DNA from: Bipolaris cookei
Lineage: Eukaryota; Ascomycota; Dothideomycetes; Pleosporales; Pleosporaceae
Reading direction: 5' to 3'
NCBI GenBank assembly: GCA_002286855.1
Contig: NRSV01000032.1
Coordinates: 1-64,000, forward strand
Length of the DNA: 64,000 nucleotides
Shown: positions 44,786 to 56,573 of the stretch, one piece after another
Numbering within the stretch: the stretch's first letter is position 1
Layout: each line of letters opens with the position of its first letter
Translations under genes and position numbers: made by a program
Notes under the pieces: model-generated
Databases searched by the model: none
The model's input: the letters and a program-made list of their open reading frames with translations, nothing else
Told to the model about the DNA's origin: nothing

Positions 44786-45684
44786 GCTACAATGAGGTAC
44801 CTTATATCTTGCACACTCTTCGAATGTGCTCGATAGCCATATCGATGTGGCTCATTGCTGACTGTACTTGATGTGCTCATGGTTAAAGCTTCATGACATA
44901 GTGCGGTAACAGCATTTATTTTGTGGAGATTTCACAAAAGGATTTCAGCAGGAGCGGATCATGGGATCATTTGTGGGAAGGAGACTATAGGAGCCTGTCT
45001 ATGTAGACAAAACGTCAATTATATGTGGAGAAGCCGATGTATGGGCGTTGTGAAATTGAGATTTTTCAAGGATGAAGATGCAAAGATGGAAGGGTTTCTG
45101 TGCCATGCTTGTGCCGTTGGAAGTCCCATCATACTAGACGCTAGCATGTATGCTGATGCTGTAGTGTTAATGCGTATATGAAAGTGTTTTGTTCGTATCT
45201 AGCCACCAGAAGGTGATTAGGAGATGCAGAATTATGAAGCTCCATTGGTTGTAAGTGTATTTGCAGTGTGGTCAGGTTAGATGCTTGTTAACTGTGCGAG
45301 ATGGTTGGGAGCACATAAAATGCTAAAGGGGGACCACTTCTGATGAAGAAGTTGTGCTCTGCCTCGGCACTACCAGACACCCTTGCAAAGCTTCGCCCGT
45401 TGAAGCTTTAGCCCAGCTAGCATGGGCGTACTAAACACTACTATTGATATTTTCCGCCTTGCAATGGCAATTGTGGATGACATCGCTCATGAACTGACGT
45501 CACGAATCCGCCTTTCTTCAGCGCCCTCAATCTGGGCAGCTTGGACACGCCATGCTTCGCCTATCTACGTCGTACGTAGGCGACTGCTCACTCAGCACTC
45601 GCAACGCACCTTTTCTCGCCCACGGACGAACCTCGCACAGCATGCTCTGAGCATTGCGCAACTCATCCCTATGTGGCCACTACG
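44786..45684. other. intergenic
   Basis: About 900 bp. The ORF at 45422-45799 is open but in a different frame from the hydrolase and has no motif. It is not taken as coding. Confidence 0.4.
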
Positions 45685-47172
45685 ATGGGCAGCTTCTGGC
45701 ACTCGATCGCGTATTTTTTTCGGCTTCCATTCCACATCCAATGGCGGACGGCGCTCGTACAACTCCCGCGCTTCGTGCCGTTGTCTATCCTACACTTGAC
45801 GTCGCCGAAGGGTCCGCACCCATTCTTGATTGCGCTGCCGAGCCGCAAGGGACATCTCATCTACGCGTACACATTTGTGCCGCCAGCGCCGGTGGATGCG
45901 GATGCTGAGGGTGAGCAGCAGCGGAAAGAGACGGGCGAGTGGCATGTACCGGTTGTTTTGGACTGTGTGTAGAACCCGTGTACCCCAGGATGCTTGTGGC
46001 AAGTATGCTGACTGTAGGTGTGTGTTGCAGTACATGGAGGCGGCTTCATCATGGGATCACCGCTGGAGCAGGCACCATATGCATCCATGATGTCGCGTGA
46101 GCTTGGGGCCGTGGTGCTGAGCGTGTCGTATCGCATTGGACCGTTCCACCAATTCCCCGCGGCGATTCACGATGCAGAGGATGTGCTGTCTGCGATTCTG
46201 GATACGAGTGGGACATCAGAGGCAGGCAAGGTCCTGCGGCAAGAGGTGCAGAGATACTACTCCATGGTACGGACGAATGTGCTGGAGGGAAAGAACAAAA
46301 AAGAGCCGGTTCTTCTACACATTGAGCATGTCACGGATATGGTGCTTGATCCCACGCATCTAGCGATATCCGGTTTCTCAGCCGGAGGCAACATAGCGCT
46401 CAACATGGCGATTTCGGTTCCGCCCTGTCCGCAGATAGGAATGTTGGAATCACAAACACTCGGTCCTGCGGATCCCGATTGCATGTCACCGACCCTCCCG
46501 GCAAACCGCAGAGCAACAATCCTAGACGATCCATTCCAGTCGTGGCCGTCGCTCCTCCCACCGCCCGAAGTGCAACCGCGACTGCTCCCACTGCTACTCT
46601 TCTACCCGTCTCTCGACGCACGGCTGCTGCCCCACGAACGCCCCATGAAGCCCATGCCCAGCGCGCTCAAACCAGACGATCACCACGTTGAGAAGCCAAG
46701 ACAACCAGGTCTATTCTCTATCTTGGGACCAACGTACCTACCAAAGAAACTACGGGCGCATCCTCGCGCTAGCCCCGGTCTCAACGACCCAGAACATATC
46801 CAGAAGAACGCAGCTATTTTTCTTGTTCTACCGGAAAAGGATTCGCTAGCGGTGCAGAGTGATGTTTGGGTTGACAAGATGAATAGTAGCAACTGGACGG
46901 GCTCCGTACGCTTTGGCGATGGCCGAGCAGGCGATTGGGACGGTACCACCGGCGGTGATGGCGAAGGCCAAGAATCGTGCGAGACTGCATCTTGTCGTGC
47001 CAATAATGGCGGATTGGAGATTTGGCACGCGCCGGGTTGCAGGCATGGGTGGACGCAGTTCCCCAATGCCTTTGTGCCGGAGCATGAGGCGCGTGAGCGC
47101 GAGGCGGTGTTTGCGCGGGCGGTGGGGTTTGTGAGGGAGAAGTGGGAGAGGAAGTTGGTACTGGAATGCTAG
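45685..47172 (+). CDS. alpha/beta hydrolase (HSL-like esterase/lipase family)
   Basis: Two exons: 45685-45964 and 46031-47172, with a 66-bp intron (donor GTGTGTAG, acceptor TTGCAG). About 473 aa. Splicing here restores VVLDLHGGGFIMGS, the oxyanion-hole motif; an alternative acceptor at 46017 would give a poorer join. The nucleophile is in AISGFSAGGNIALN. The catalytic Asp is probably in VLPEKDSLAVQSD and the His in APGCRHGWTQFP. The N-terminus MGSFWHSIAYFFRLPFHIQW is hydrophobic and may anchor to a membrane. The substrate is unknown; arylacetamide-deacetylase-like esterases are close in layout. A Gly/Asp/Glu-rich insertion precedes the His motif. Confidence 0.83.
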
Positions 47173-47330
47173 GTGCAGGGGGGGAGGGGGGGGAGGGGCA
47201 TGCACATGGGGGAGTAGTATGTAGGAGGTGAGGACTAGGCACGATTTAGCTGAGCAATCTAACTACGGTCTCGGGGAAGTGAGCCGCGGGGCATAGGGTC
47301 TGTGGGTAGGGGGGTTGAGGGTAGAGTGAT

Positions 47331-47412
47331 ATATTATTATTATTATTGTTATTGTTCCATTAGAGTCTATGCAGCTCGAGGCTATGTAAGACTTTGGCCG
47401 AAGGCTGTTCTA
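47331..47412 (-). mobile_element. LINE-type 3' end with (AAT)n tail, minus strand
   Basis: On the minus strand, GGCCAAAGTCTTACATAGCC is followed some 35 bp later by TAATGGAACAATAACAATAA and more AAT units (47331-47356). This is a clear relative of the copy at 38-113. The upstream body is unrecognisable, so it is a very short 5'-truncated insertion. It lies about 160 bp past the hydrolase stop, in its likely 3' untranslated or flanking region. Confidence 0.55.
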
Positions 47413-50400
47413 TGGGGTGATTGTTTACAATTTGGGAGTTTGTGCTGTATAGTGTGGCTGTGGTGCTTTGGCCTTTATCTAGCTTAGCTATTGTTAGCTT
47501 TTTAGATGCCTAGGGAGAGGGATATAGATAGATGGGGTTTTGTACGTATATCGGTCTTAATTTGTTTGAATTCTGAAACGGCGTCTAGAAGGGACAATGC
47601 ATGAATGGGAGTGTATGGCACTGGATTAGCATGGAATACTATTAATCTTTTGGTTTACTGCAAACAGTACTATGATCATAGCTTTCTATTTGTATAGAAC
47701 CAAACCCACACCCCCCCTTCCCCCCTTCCCCCCCTTATTTTTGGATTCTTCATCGACTCAATGTAAAACATGTATGCATTCAGAAACAGAATTTCACATG
47801 TGTGTCATTGTGCATTTTAGTAGCGTTGAATATCTATCTTGGCAAAGTCTTTCCCGTCTAGTAAGATGCAAAAGTATGTGCGTGCGTACGTGCGTGCGTG
47901 CGTGTGTATGTGTGATTGCTGTATCCGGGACTTCCCGAAGATTAAAAAGAAAGAGATCAGCAGGAGGTCTGGGGGAGGGGGGCGCAGCATCAAACTATGT
48001 ACATGCAAAGGACAGCAAAAAGATGGGAGAGAGAGAGCATATAGTTTTGGGGAGGCTTGGCTCGACTTGGCTTTGCCGAATCTTTGATGATGAGCGGACC
48101 TAAGCGGACTTGAGCGTAGGTGTGTGCGCACAAAGGTTAGATATTGCCAAGAAGGATGATCATTTGTTTTTTGTTCTGGGACTTGGGTTGTTTTCTGGGG
48201 AGGGGGATGTAAGATAGGGGGTGAGAATGTCATTTTTGGTACAACCAGCGAGTCGTCGGGGGCGGATACGAGTGCGTTGGAGGCTAATGGTTAGTTGAAG
48301 AGGAAGAAGGTTTTTGGTAGTAGGGAAGATGGATGTTGGGTTAGGAGCAAAAAGGTCTGTGCGCGCGTAATATTTTGTGGTTGTGTTGACATGTGGTTAG
48401 GGAGGGAAGGAGGGTATGTATGTGTATGTGTGTATATGTGTGATTGCTAGATTGGAAGGGACGTGCACGTGTTTTGCTGCTTGCTTGTTTTGTGCGGCAT
48501 GCATCTTGTGAACTGTATTTGTTTGTTTGTTTGCACTGTTTACCTGTTCAACAAGGTAGTGCTGCTCTTTTCTGCATACACACACACACACACACACACA
48601 CATACACACATGTCCGACCATGGTTGCAGTTGCGTCAGAAGCACTTTGATCCGTGTCCCGAGGGGGAATGCCGTGTGGCTGAGCAGGGAAGTAGGGTGAC
48701 GCTTGTAGACGGCACTCTGTTGTCCATTCAAGGAAAAAGGGAACTTGGTTGGTGGAACAGGGATAGGTGATGAGCTACTCCACACTTTCGCTGTACACGT
48801 GGGGCTATGCATGCTGACGAGTGGAAGGGATTCTTTTATTTTTGCAGCGAGAAGCGGAAGCGGACATGATGCGTGAGCAAGAGACATAGGGTGATTATGA
48901 TGATGACAATGACGACGGTTCATGTTTTGTCTTTGGCTTTACGTCATGTTGCACTTGGGGCACCGGGGTGCTGGTCGTGGATTGCCAGGGCATTGGAATG
49001 AATGCACCGCGTTATCTCGGGGCGACTGTCTGCAACGAGGAAGCCGCGGTTGTAAGCGGGTGTATCAAGTACCGCCCCATGTGCGTTTACTCTTACGTGG
49101 GGTAATACATACTTCACGCACTGCACACACATGGACGGCTTGGTAGTGCAAAGAAAAAGAGTCCGGTTAGGGCTGCAGCATCTGGCGGAGGGGGGCGATG
49201 CCAGAAGAGGCAAGTACAGCCAAGTGCTGTGAATATGCAGATGGCAGACGGATGAATGGATGGATGGAGGGATGATGGTGTTGGTCACTAGAGCGGCAGG
49301 CCAAGTGTCCCCGCAAGCCGGTTGGGGCGCTTGCTTGTGAAAATTGGCAGCGGCGGCAAGGATGAAAACATGGACGCGCCAAACAAAACCCTCCCCCACG
49401 CTGCCCCAGACTCCATCGACCCCTACGGCCGGGCGTGTGCTGTGCTGTACGGCCCTGCAACTGCACCACACGGCAATGCGGGTTGATGCACGGCGTGTGA
49501 GGGCGCAGCTGGACGACAAGACGTGGTTGGTGAAACGACTGGCCGGCGGCTTCGGACTCGTCAGATGATGGGCCCCCAAATCCAGGGACTTTGAGGGCGC
49601 ATCCATGGGCTTGCCAGGGAGCGGTGAGTGGCAGCGGTGAGGTTGCGCTGGTGGAGTCCGTGTATCTAAGTATGTTGCATGTACATGCTACATACAGATA
49701 GACGGGTCTATGTATGCATCTACTCTAGAGCGGATGATCAAATACGAGGACGGGGCGTGCAGAGTGAGGCACTTGGCCCTCAGGTCGACGCATAGACATG
49801 CACCCCCTCGAGGCCGAGATGCAAGTGTTTGGCGTAGAGGACACAGCGGAATAGGCACATGTTGACGCTGCCTCAATTCAGGGTCTTGCTGCTTCGACGA
49901 CGACGTCAAGTCTTCCGGCACAGGCGGCCCAAACACTGGCTTGCGCAATGCCGTTGCGTTTCGTGCCCGGCGGTGCCCTAGACAGCGTGAGACGGCGCCG
50001 TCTGCCAATGTTACCTTTCGACTTCGCACACGCACACAACGGCCGCTGTAAGCATTAAATTACAGGCGCGCTGTGCGTCCCAGCCATTACCGCGCTACCA
50101 AAAAAGTCACTATTCTTGCTAGGCCAGAGCGGCACAGCCAAGACGAGCACTGGCGTCCCTACCCACTGTTTCTCTCTGCCAACCCCAAATCGGTGCCGAG
50201 ACGCCATTGCACATCAAATTCCTTTCTCTCACCCTCCCACCCCCTTCACTGCGCTCCGACTCGCCCGCCCACGCCGCTACTGTCGCAGCTCCCAAGTGCG
50301 CATAGTCGTCTGACTGACGGCCTTCTGCCGGCTTCGTCCACGCCATCTGCCAAGCCCCATTTCTCTTAGCAACCGCCTGTCTGCGGCCCCCTCCACCAAC

Positions 50401-50871
50401 TACGGCCCGTCGCCACACGTCGTCGCCCTGGGTTTGACCTCGTCACTAGGTACCCCCTTCCCTCTCCACACTACCTGACACTGCCTGGTTCTGATACGCC
50501 CTCTAGCTCGTCAATTGTTCCAACCCCCAGGTTCAACTTTACTCTTCTCCACCATGTTGCTCGAGATATTATAACACTATCTTCTTGGGGCGCCCCCCAC
50601 ACTTTCGTCCAACCTGCCATTATAGTCTCCGCTAGTACACACACACATACCTCTACTACCACCACGACCACGCGCCTGTAGAGCCTGACGGAACCCTACG
50701 CCTTGGTTCAGCCACTTCTTCCAACATTTCGACCATCAACTGCCGGCCTGACAACCTCATCAATCATCGCATCACCACCCGGACGTCTCCTTCACACCAC
50801 ATCACCAGACCTATTTCCACTTTCACAGCCCAAACGCCCTTTGACAAACCATTAGTCAGCTATACAGCCTC
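47413..50871. other. 3.5-kb gene-free stretch with microsatellites
   Basis: Contains C-rich (CCCCCTTCC)-like DNA at about 47705-47735, GTGC/GTAC alternating repeats at about 47878-47912 and a (CA)n tract at about 48580-48612. The ORFs are low-complexity translations. From about 50.1 kb the DNA is CT-rich and is probably the promoter and long 5' leader of the following gene. No conserved gene seen. Confidence 0.45.
48580..48612. repeat. (CA)n microsatellite
   Basis: About 14 CA units, slightly interrupted at the 3' side by TACACACATG. Neutral marker-like repeat. Confidence 0.8.
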
Positions 50872-53241
50872 ATGGCCAACGACCAGGATCACATAAGCAA
50901 ACAGAGCGCACCGCGAGTAAGCACTCCACAGAACATGTCTACTACAGCATCGCCACCCCTTATGACGACTGAGGACGAGACCATTGGCGACCTTGATGAG
51001 CCGCCTGAACCCCGTGCGCAGCGTCCTGCGCCCTTGGTACTCCAAAACACCACAACCGCGTCCTTTACAAAATCAAAGCCTGTCTGCGACCGCAAAGAAT
51101 CGCTGCTCACCTCGGCCCTCAAATCGGGATCTACTACAAGCTCCCCTGTAGACAACCGGTCCGACGCGAGTCCAGTCCGCGGCATGTCGTGCGTCTCGAC
51201 ATGGAGCAACAACAGTGGCACCACCGATCTTACAAGTGACGGAGGCTTCACAAGCCCTGGTACTCGGCCCTGCACGCCCAGCCCTCCGCTCCCTACAGCG
51301 TCCTTTCACGGCATGTTGCCCATGTTCAACAACAAGCCATTAGAGCTACCAATCTCAATCGTCTCGCACGATGGTGAGAACAGTGTCCCAATACACAAGG
51401 TCGCGCCCCCACAAAATACCGAGCAGAACATTGAGGCAGTCCTCGGAAGGAAGAGACGCATCATGTTTGCATGTGGCGCCAAAGAGGAGAAGAAGAAGCC
51501 GGAAGAGGCTGCCTCGAAACCGGCTCCTGCCACTGCCGCTGCCCCTGCCTCAGAAGAGCCTCCAAAGCGTGTCAGCACCATCAAGTTTGCGTGCCCATCC
51601 AAGCCTTCAGAAGAAGCGCCTCCAAAGCCTGTCGTACCTAAACCTCGTCGTATGGCCAGTCCGGCACCCCCGCCACACCGGATCCTTTCGTCTCCCAAAG
51701 CAACCCAAAAAGTCCATCGCGACTCTGACTCGACAGTCCGTAACAATTCACCTGTTAGCGTCTGGAAAACACGCCCAGTTGACCGGACCCGCCGCTTGAG
51801 TGCTAACTCAGATCTAGCTCGTTGTGAAGCATATCGCTTCCATGAATTTGCTAGCTCAGAAGAGGAGGTTGAGGAGTGGACTCAAGAAGTCACTTGCCAC
51901 CGAAGCAGACTAACAGTCCAAGACACACTCAAAATCGAGAACAACCTACGCAAGCTAGGCGAGGAAGTTGCAGAAGAGGAGGCGATCGAGGAGGAGGAAG
52001 ACGAAGAAGACGAAGAAGACGACATCATCGAAATGGACGACGACGACGATGATGACGACCTGCTCGATGAAGATCACGATGACAGTGATGCGCGTAGCGA
52101 TACCACCGACGAGGGTTTCCAGACGGATGACGAGAACGGATTTGCTGGCTCCGATGATGAAAGTGATGCAGGTTCCGACTACAACTGGTGGGCCCCTGGA
52201 GCGTCAACCGCTGCGACATCAGTGGAGCACCTGGAACAGCTTCGCTTAAAGCCTAGCCGCACCGTATCTGAGTCGTCAATTGGATCTCTCGAAAGCCGAG
52301 ATGGTCTTAAGATCATGGATAAACCACCAAAGCGGAAGAAGTCCAGGCCGGTCAACATCCGTGTTCCGAGCCCTGAGTTGCCCGACAGCACCGACTTTGT
52401 TTGTGGTACCCTCGATGAAGATAGACCGGCAGAGGAGGCATACATGTCGACACTAGAACGCCGACGTGCCGCCAAGCACAAGCCTACTCCACAAGACATT
52501 GATCCTACCTTTCCCACATCGGATCCCGAGCTTCCTGATGATGAAGAGGACGAAGTCTCTGAATGCGAGAACCTAGCCTCAGAGACCGATCACCTCATGA
52601 TGCACGGTCGCATGGATCCAGATGCCGACTTGCGCGGTCGCCGCAAAGACATCAGCAAGAAGCGTTCACCCCTACCTTCACCAAAGCGCCTGCGGTCACC
52701 GCCACCCGCCAAGCGTGCTGTGCATCGCTCTCCACCGCCACGCAAACTGTTTGGCAATTCTCCCAAGCGGCTGCATTCCCCTCCACCTCCCATGCGTCTT
52801 CGATCGCCACCACCCACTCGCCGCGGCTCTGTCAACCCTTTGGCTGCTCGCGAGCGTAGCGACATCTCAATACGCTTTGGCGGCATTGCCGAGAGACCTG
52901 CGCCTACCATCTCTGCCTCTGTTCCACGGACATCCATCACCATGAGGAATCCGTTTGATCTTGAGGAAGAAGAAGACGATGCCACTGATATGCCTGTGCG
53001 CCGAGCCATTGACATCAAGGTTGGGCTTGAGAAGAAGAAGCAGCGCCGCAAGGAGAAGCTGTACAGAAAGCAACACCGCAAGGGCACAAAGGAGAAACGT
53101 CCTGCCCCTGGTCGTGGTGCGGAGCGCATGCGTGAGATGGGATTGGCCGTTCATGCCCACAAGGGCAAGAATAACGGCTTCCAGCCTTTCCAGATTCGAC
53201 ACGCAGCAGATGAGGAGGATACATACGTACTATCTGCCTAG
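50872..53241 (+). CDS. acidic, SP-rich fungal protein (resembles DUF2457 family)
   Basis: 789 aa in one exon. Features in order: a disordered N-terminus; the block MSCVSTWSNNSGTTDLTSDG and GFTSPGTRPCTPSPPLPTAS; a short motif, GRKRRIMFACG, echoed by STIKFACPSKP; Pro/Lys-rich linker; the block RRLSANSDLARCEAYRFHEF, then SSEEEVEEWTQEVTCHRSRL; a very acidic stretch (about 365-420, mostly Glu/Asp); repeats of the RLRSPPPAKR / RLHSPPPPMR kind (about 600-650); and a basic C-terminal part (KKKQRRKEKLYRKQHRKGTK). It is probably nuclear. The match to DUF2457 is from memory; the function is unknown. It has SP sites that could be phosphorylated by proline-directed kinases. Confidence 0.75.
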   Translation: MANDQDHISKQSAPRVSTPQNMSTTASPPLMTTEDETIGDLDEPPEPRAQRPAPLVLQNTTTASFTKSKPVCDRKESLLTSALKSGSTTSSPVDNRSDASPVRGMSCVSTWSNNSGTTDLTSDGGFTSPGTRPCTPSPPLPTASFHGMLPMFNNKPLELPISIVSHDGENSVPIHKVAPPQNTEQNIEAVLGRKRRIMFACGAKEEKKKPEEAASKPAPATAAAPASEEPPKRVSTIKFACPSKPSEEAPPKPVVPKPRRMASPAPPPHRILSSPKATQKVHRDSDSTVRNNSPVSVWKTRPVDRTRRLSANSDLARCEAYRFHEFASSEEEVEEWTQEVTCHRSRLTVQDTLKIENNLRKLGEEVAEEEAIEEEEDEEDEEDDIIEMDDDDDDDDLLDEDHDDSDARSDTTDEGFQTDDENGFAGSDDESDAGSDYNWWAPGASTAATSVEHLEQLRLKPSRTVSESSIGSLESRDGLKIMDKPPKRKKSRPVNIRVPSPELPDSTDFVCGTLDEDRPAEEAYMSTLERRRAAKHKPTPQDIDPTFPTSDPELPDDEEDEVSECENLASETDHLMMHGRMDPDADLRGRRKDISKKRSPLPSPKRLRSPPPAKRAVHRSPPPRKLFGNSPKRLHSPPPPMRLRSPPPTRRGSVNPLAARERSDISIRFGGIAERPAPTISASVPRTSITMRNPFDLEEEEDDATDMPVRRAIDIKVGLEKKKQRRKEKLYRKQHRKGTKEKRPAPGRGAERMREMGLAVHAHKGKNNGFQPFQIRHAADEEDTYVLSA

Positions 53242-54433
53242 ATATAAGGCACTTTGGGTTTGGTAACCCTTTTTTTTCTTTTCACGTATAACTTTCATTG
53301 TACATGTGTGAGGACCAGCGCCGCCTGGCTAACGTAGCCGGCACACTTTACCTGTCTTCCTTCTTACGTGGATTATATATATTACTTTCACATGTGTATT
53401 TTACACACGAGAGGGGAGCTTGTTGGTCGCTGGTCCCACTGGTTTTTCTTCTTCTAAAAGGGTCTCCTAAGGGATGGACTACTTTTTTTTTCCTTTCTTC
53501 TCTTCTTCTTTTGAGCGCTTAGATTTGGGACGGGTATAGTAGATATGGACTGCTTCTTTTTTTGATCTTCTTCCTGTTACCTAAGCAATTTTTTTTACTG
53601 TGCGGTTTGGTAACATTTGTTTATACATTATCTTTTAGTCATTAGCTTGTCTCTTGATATGGTTGTCTACTTTTACTTGTCCCCCCGCGCTGTTTTTTTT
53701 GAGTTGAGAAAGGACAGGCCTTTCTCCTCTTGCAGATTGTGCATGTGTGGTTCTTGAGTTGTTCTTATCTTGCATCATTTGTCTCGAGCGATTTGTTCCC
53801 ATGCATCTCTGTATATCCAAATCGAACTGATCACATATCGTATACCAACACAACAACCCTTCTATCCACATAATATCACACCTGCGCCTCAACGCCTCTT
53901 TCAATCTTGCAATTTCCATCAAAATGTACAAAAGAACTTGGTATATTGTAGTATTTCACTTTATCGTACATGATGAAATCTCATACGCAACCCTGCTAGG
54001 CTAGTATGCCTTATGGTATCCCCATGCCCATCTCCAATCCCAATCGCAATCCCAATCCCAACTGTATTCCCATTTTCCCACCGGTGCATAGAAATGCTTA
54101 TTCCCCCCGTCTAGTAAAGAAAAGGTCGGCGGTAGTATGCAGGATGACCGGACATCCGATATCCCGTAGGTGTAAGGGAAAATCAGTTGGAGGTGTCCTT
54201 GTGACACCAAAGAGTGCTGTAAGGCGGACGGACGGGCGGGCAAGCAGGCGAGTAGAGTGGTGGTGTAATGGGTTGCTGTCTTCCATACCGAACCAAAGAC
54301 CAAGGGTTGGTGCGTGTAGTGTGTTGAAGTCATGTTGTTGTATCCGTCTTACTCTTCTCCAAAGCAGCAGCAGAAAGAAGTCAGAGGATCCGCATCAATC
54401 GATCGATCATAGCATCTTCCATCCAAGTCCTCC
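53242..54433. other. intergenic
   Basis: The 3' flank with poly-T tracts. A CAATCC-type imperfect tandem repeat lies at about 54025-54060. The ORFs between 54001 and 54443 overlap on both strands and lack motifs. Confidence 0.4.
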
Positions 54434-55085
54434 TCACCTCTGATCCGGCATCAACCCATCATACTCCACCGTGAGCGCTTTCTCCTCGCCCTCAAGTCGA
54501 ATTCCCCTCGTCCTCGCAAAGCACCTAACAACCATGTTAGTTTTCCTTGAACAGCAACATAAGGGGAAGGCTCAAAACTCACACAGTCCAAACATATTCG
54601 GCAACAAGATACGCCACAAAAAACACCATGAACAACCCCACTACCGTCCCTACATAATGCACCTCTGCACTCATCCCCAGCGCACTCCCATCCCACCGCC
54701 CCACCCTCTCCACATCATCCTCAAACCCACAAATGATGCGATTCTCACTCCGCACCTGCTCTGACGGATCCAGCGGGAGTGTCTTGCCCTGCTGCACCGC
54801 ATCTAGGATACTCGGGTCCAACGGAGTGGGGATAGCCAGGACCTTGGAGATGGTGGTGTCGCTAGCGAACTGGAGTTTGAGGTCGTTTGTGGTGGCGAGG
54901 GAGAGTGCGGCGTCCCAGTCTAGCGTGAGGAGTTCTTGGTAAGGGCAGTGGGTGGGTGCGGCACTGGTGGAGAAGGTGAGGCAACGGCATTGGAGGTCTG
55001 AGGTGTAGTGTGTGGGGTTGGTTGGGGCGGCGAGGGCTGCTGTGACGAGGAGGAGGGGGGTGACTGTGGTGATGGTGCGGAACAT
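54434..55085 (-). CDS. small secretory-pathway type I membrane protein, unknown
   Basis: Two exons: 55085-54583 and 54524-54434, with a 58-bp intron (donor GTGAGT, acceptor TTGTTAG). 197 aa. Signal peptide MFRTITTVTPLLLVTAALAA, a luminal domain with Cys pairs (QCRCLTFSTSAAPTHCPYQE and NRIICGFEDDVERVG), one C-terminal membrane segment (VGTVVGLFMVFFVAYLVAEY) and a short basic cytosolic tail that splicing extends to RLEGEEKALTVEYDGLMPDQ. I recall similar proteins in other Pleosporales but no function. It could be plasma-membrane or ER located. Confidence 0.75.
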
Positions 55086-55587
55086 GATGGAAGAGAGTAG
55101 TAGGTTGGAATAAGTGGTTGGTGTTTTGTTTCCTTTGTGGAAAGTGAAAGAGTGATGTAGGTTGAGTGTTGTTGGACAGGAATATCACGGCTGGAGTATC
55201 ATAGATTGGTTGGGCTTTTTGTTGTGTGGCACACTGGTGATAGAGATGGGCCGAGAATGTCTAGAGGCTGGTTAGTGGCTCCTGTTCCGGTGTATTATAT
55301 CTCTTTCTTGTCGACTGACGCACTCGGTGTTTAATGACAAAAAGGAAATGCCTTGATTGGGCGCCTGAGTGAGCGGGATTGATTGATTAAGTCGATTTCA
55401 CTGTCAAGCCACAGGCAAGCGGATGGGGGGTCACGATGCTTTATCAGGCAGCATGGTGAGATGAGTGTGGACGGGGCCAATGAGCGTGTGGCTAGGGCGC
55501 CGGTGTAGTTTGGTTAGGTGCGTGAATTTTCAAGGCCGTCGCGAGCAAATGCCCTTTGTGGCACAGCCTCACCCGGCTTTCGGGGCC

Positions 55588-56205
55588 TCATACGGAGGGT
55601 CGCGCCCGCTCCAGCCACTGTGCAAATGGCGCTGTATTGTGTTGTTTCGTACAAGTGGCACCCCCCTGTCGCGCGTTTGTGCTGACCACGCCGGGATCAA
55701 CGGCTAGGATAGCCACAGTACTGGCGTAAATACATACGGTAGTTGTGGGTAGCTCATCCATGAATGACCTCAAAGCAGTAGTGTTCCCGCCGAGATGGAG
55801 CGTATAGACGGGTCCAAGGATGCCGCCATATCCGTGGCTGGTGTCGTGGGTGTCTGGGGGACAAAGGAGACGACTCCCAAAGCCATGCAACTGCAGGGAC
55901 ATGCCCGCTGTAAGCGTGTAGGCCAACCCCGGAACAAGCCTCGACGTGTCATTGGGCCCGTCCAAACAAGCTTCGGCGGCGCACGTCAAGGCACATCAAG
56001 CCTGGGCGAGAGAGGGGCCTGAACATGGCCGTCGACGACGCTGGTTGCGGTGCAGCCTATGAAGTACTCGGTGGCGTACACACATAGACGAGCCCATCGT
56101 GAACCACCTCACTGTGCACATGAGCGCCAGTGTATCGTCGTACGTAAACTCAGTCGGATCATCATTACAGTCGTCGTAGATGCGTCCATCAAACGCGTCA
56201 TGCAT
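55588..56205 (-). other. possible spliced hypothetical gene, unresolved
   Basis: Minus-strand segments look coding. Around 56205-56090 the reading is MHDAFDGRIYDDCNDDPTEF, then TYDDTLALMCTVRWFTMGSS. At 55989-55588 it is LTCAAEACLDGPNDTSRLVP, then GLAYTLTAGMSLQLHGFGSR. They are in different frames with ambiguous splice sites between, so an intron near 56080-56000 is likely if the gene is real. An upstream exon near 56395-56270 is also possible. The paired Cys residues could indicate a secreted protein, but no signal peptide was placed. Confidence 0.3.
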
Positions 56206-56446
56206 GCGGCATATTACGGGATCTGAGTCGTGAGTGTCATCACATTACAACTTGGCCAAAGCCTACCGTTGGCGAGGTTGCGATGATCAACGCAGCAGGC
56301 ATATAGGCGCTTTCGAGGAAACAAAACAGGACGTTGAGCGACCGTCCCTGTCCTTGTTCAACAGCAATAACGAGGGAACCTTTCGGCGCTGACACGCTCA
56401 TGGAGGCAATCTCGGAGCCGGATGTCTTGACTTCCAGCCGCCCACT

Positions 56447-56510
56447 GCACATCCACATCCACATCCACATCCCCCTCCCCCTCCCCCTTCCCCTCCCCTT
56501 CTCCCTCGGC
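56447..56510. repeat. (CACATC)n and C/T-rich low-complexity tract
   Basis: Six-base CACATC units followed by CCCCTCCCC repeats. It generates an artificial Met-Trp repeat ORF on the minus strand. Confidence 0.75.
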
Positions 56511-56573
56511 TGTTTCCATCTTCGTCATCGTCGTCGTGCAAACACCAGACAACCATTCCTCCACCTTGCGCCT

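Noticed and set aside
45422..45799. Upstream ORF as the N-terminus of the hydrolase
   Set aside because: Different frame, no motif and no splice pair that joins it better than the ATG at 45685.
46018..46030. Alternative exon start at 46018 of the hydrolase
   Set aside because: It gives DCVCVAVHGGG; the acceptor at 46030 restores the usual LDLHGGGF motif.
47672..48103. 143-codon ORF with Cys-rich segment as a small secreted protein
   Set aside because: The composition comes from GTGC/GTAC microsatellite and C-rich tracts; no signal peptide.
56240..56470. ORF with Met-Trp repeats
   Set aside because: It translates a (CACATC)n microsatellite.
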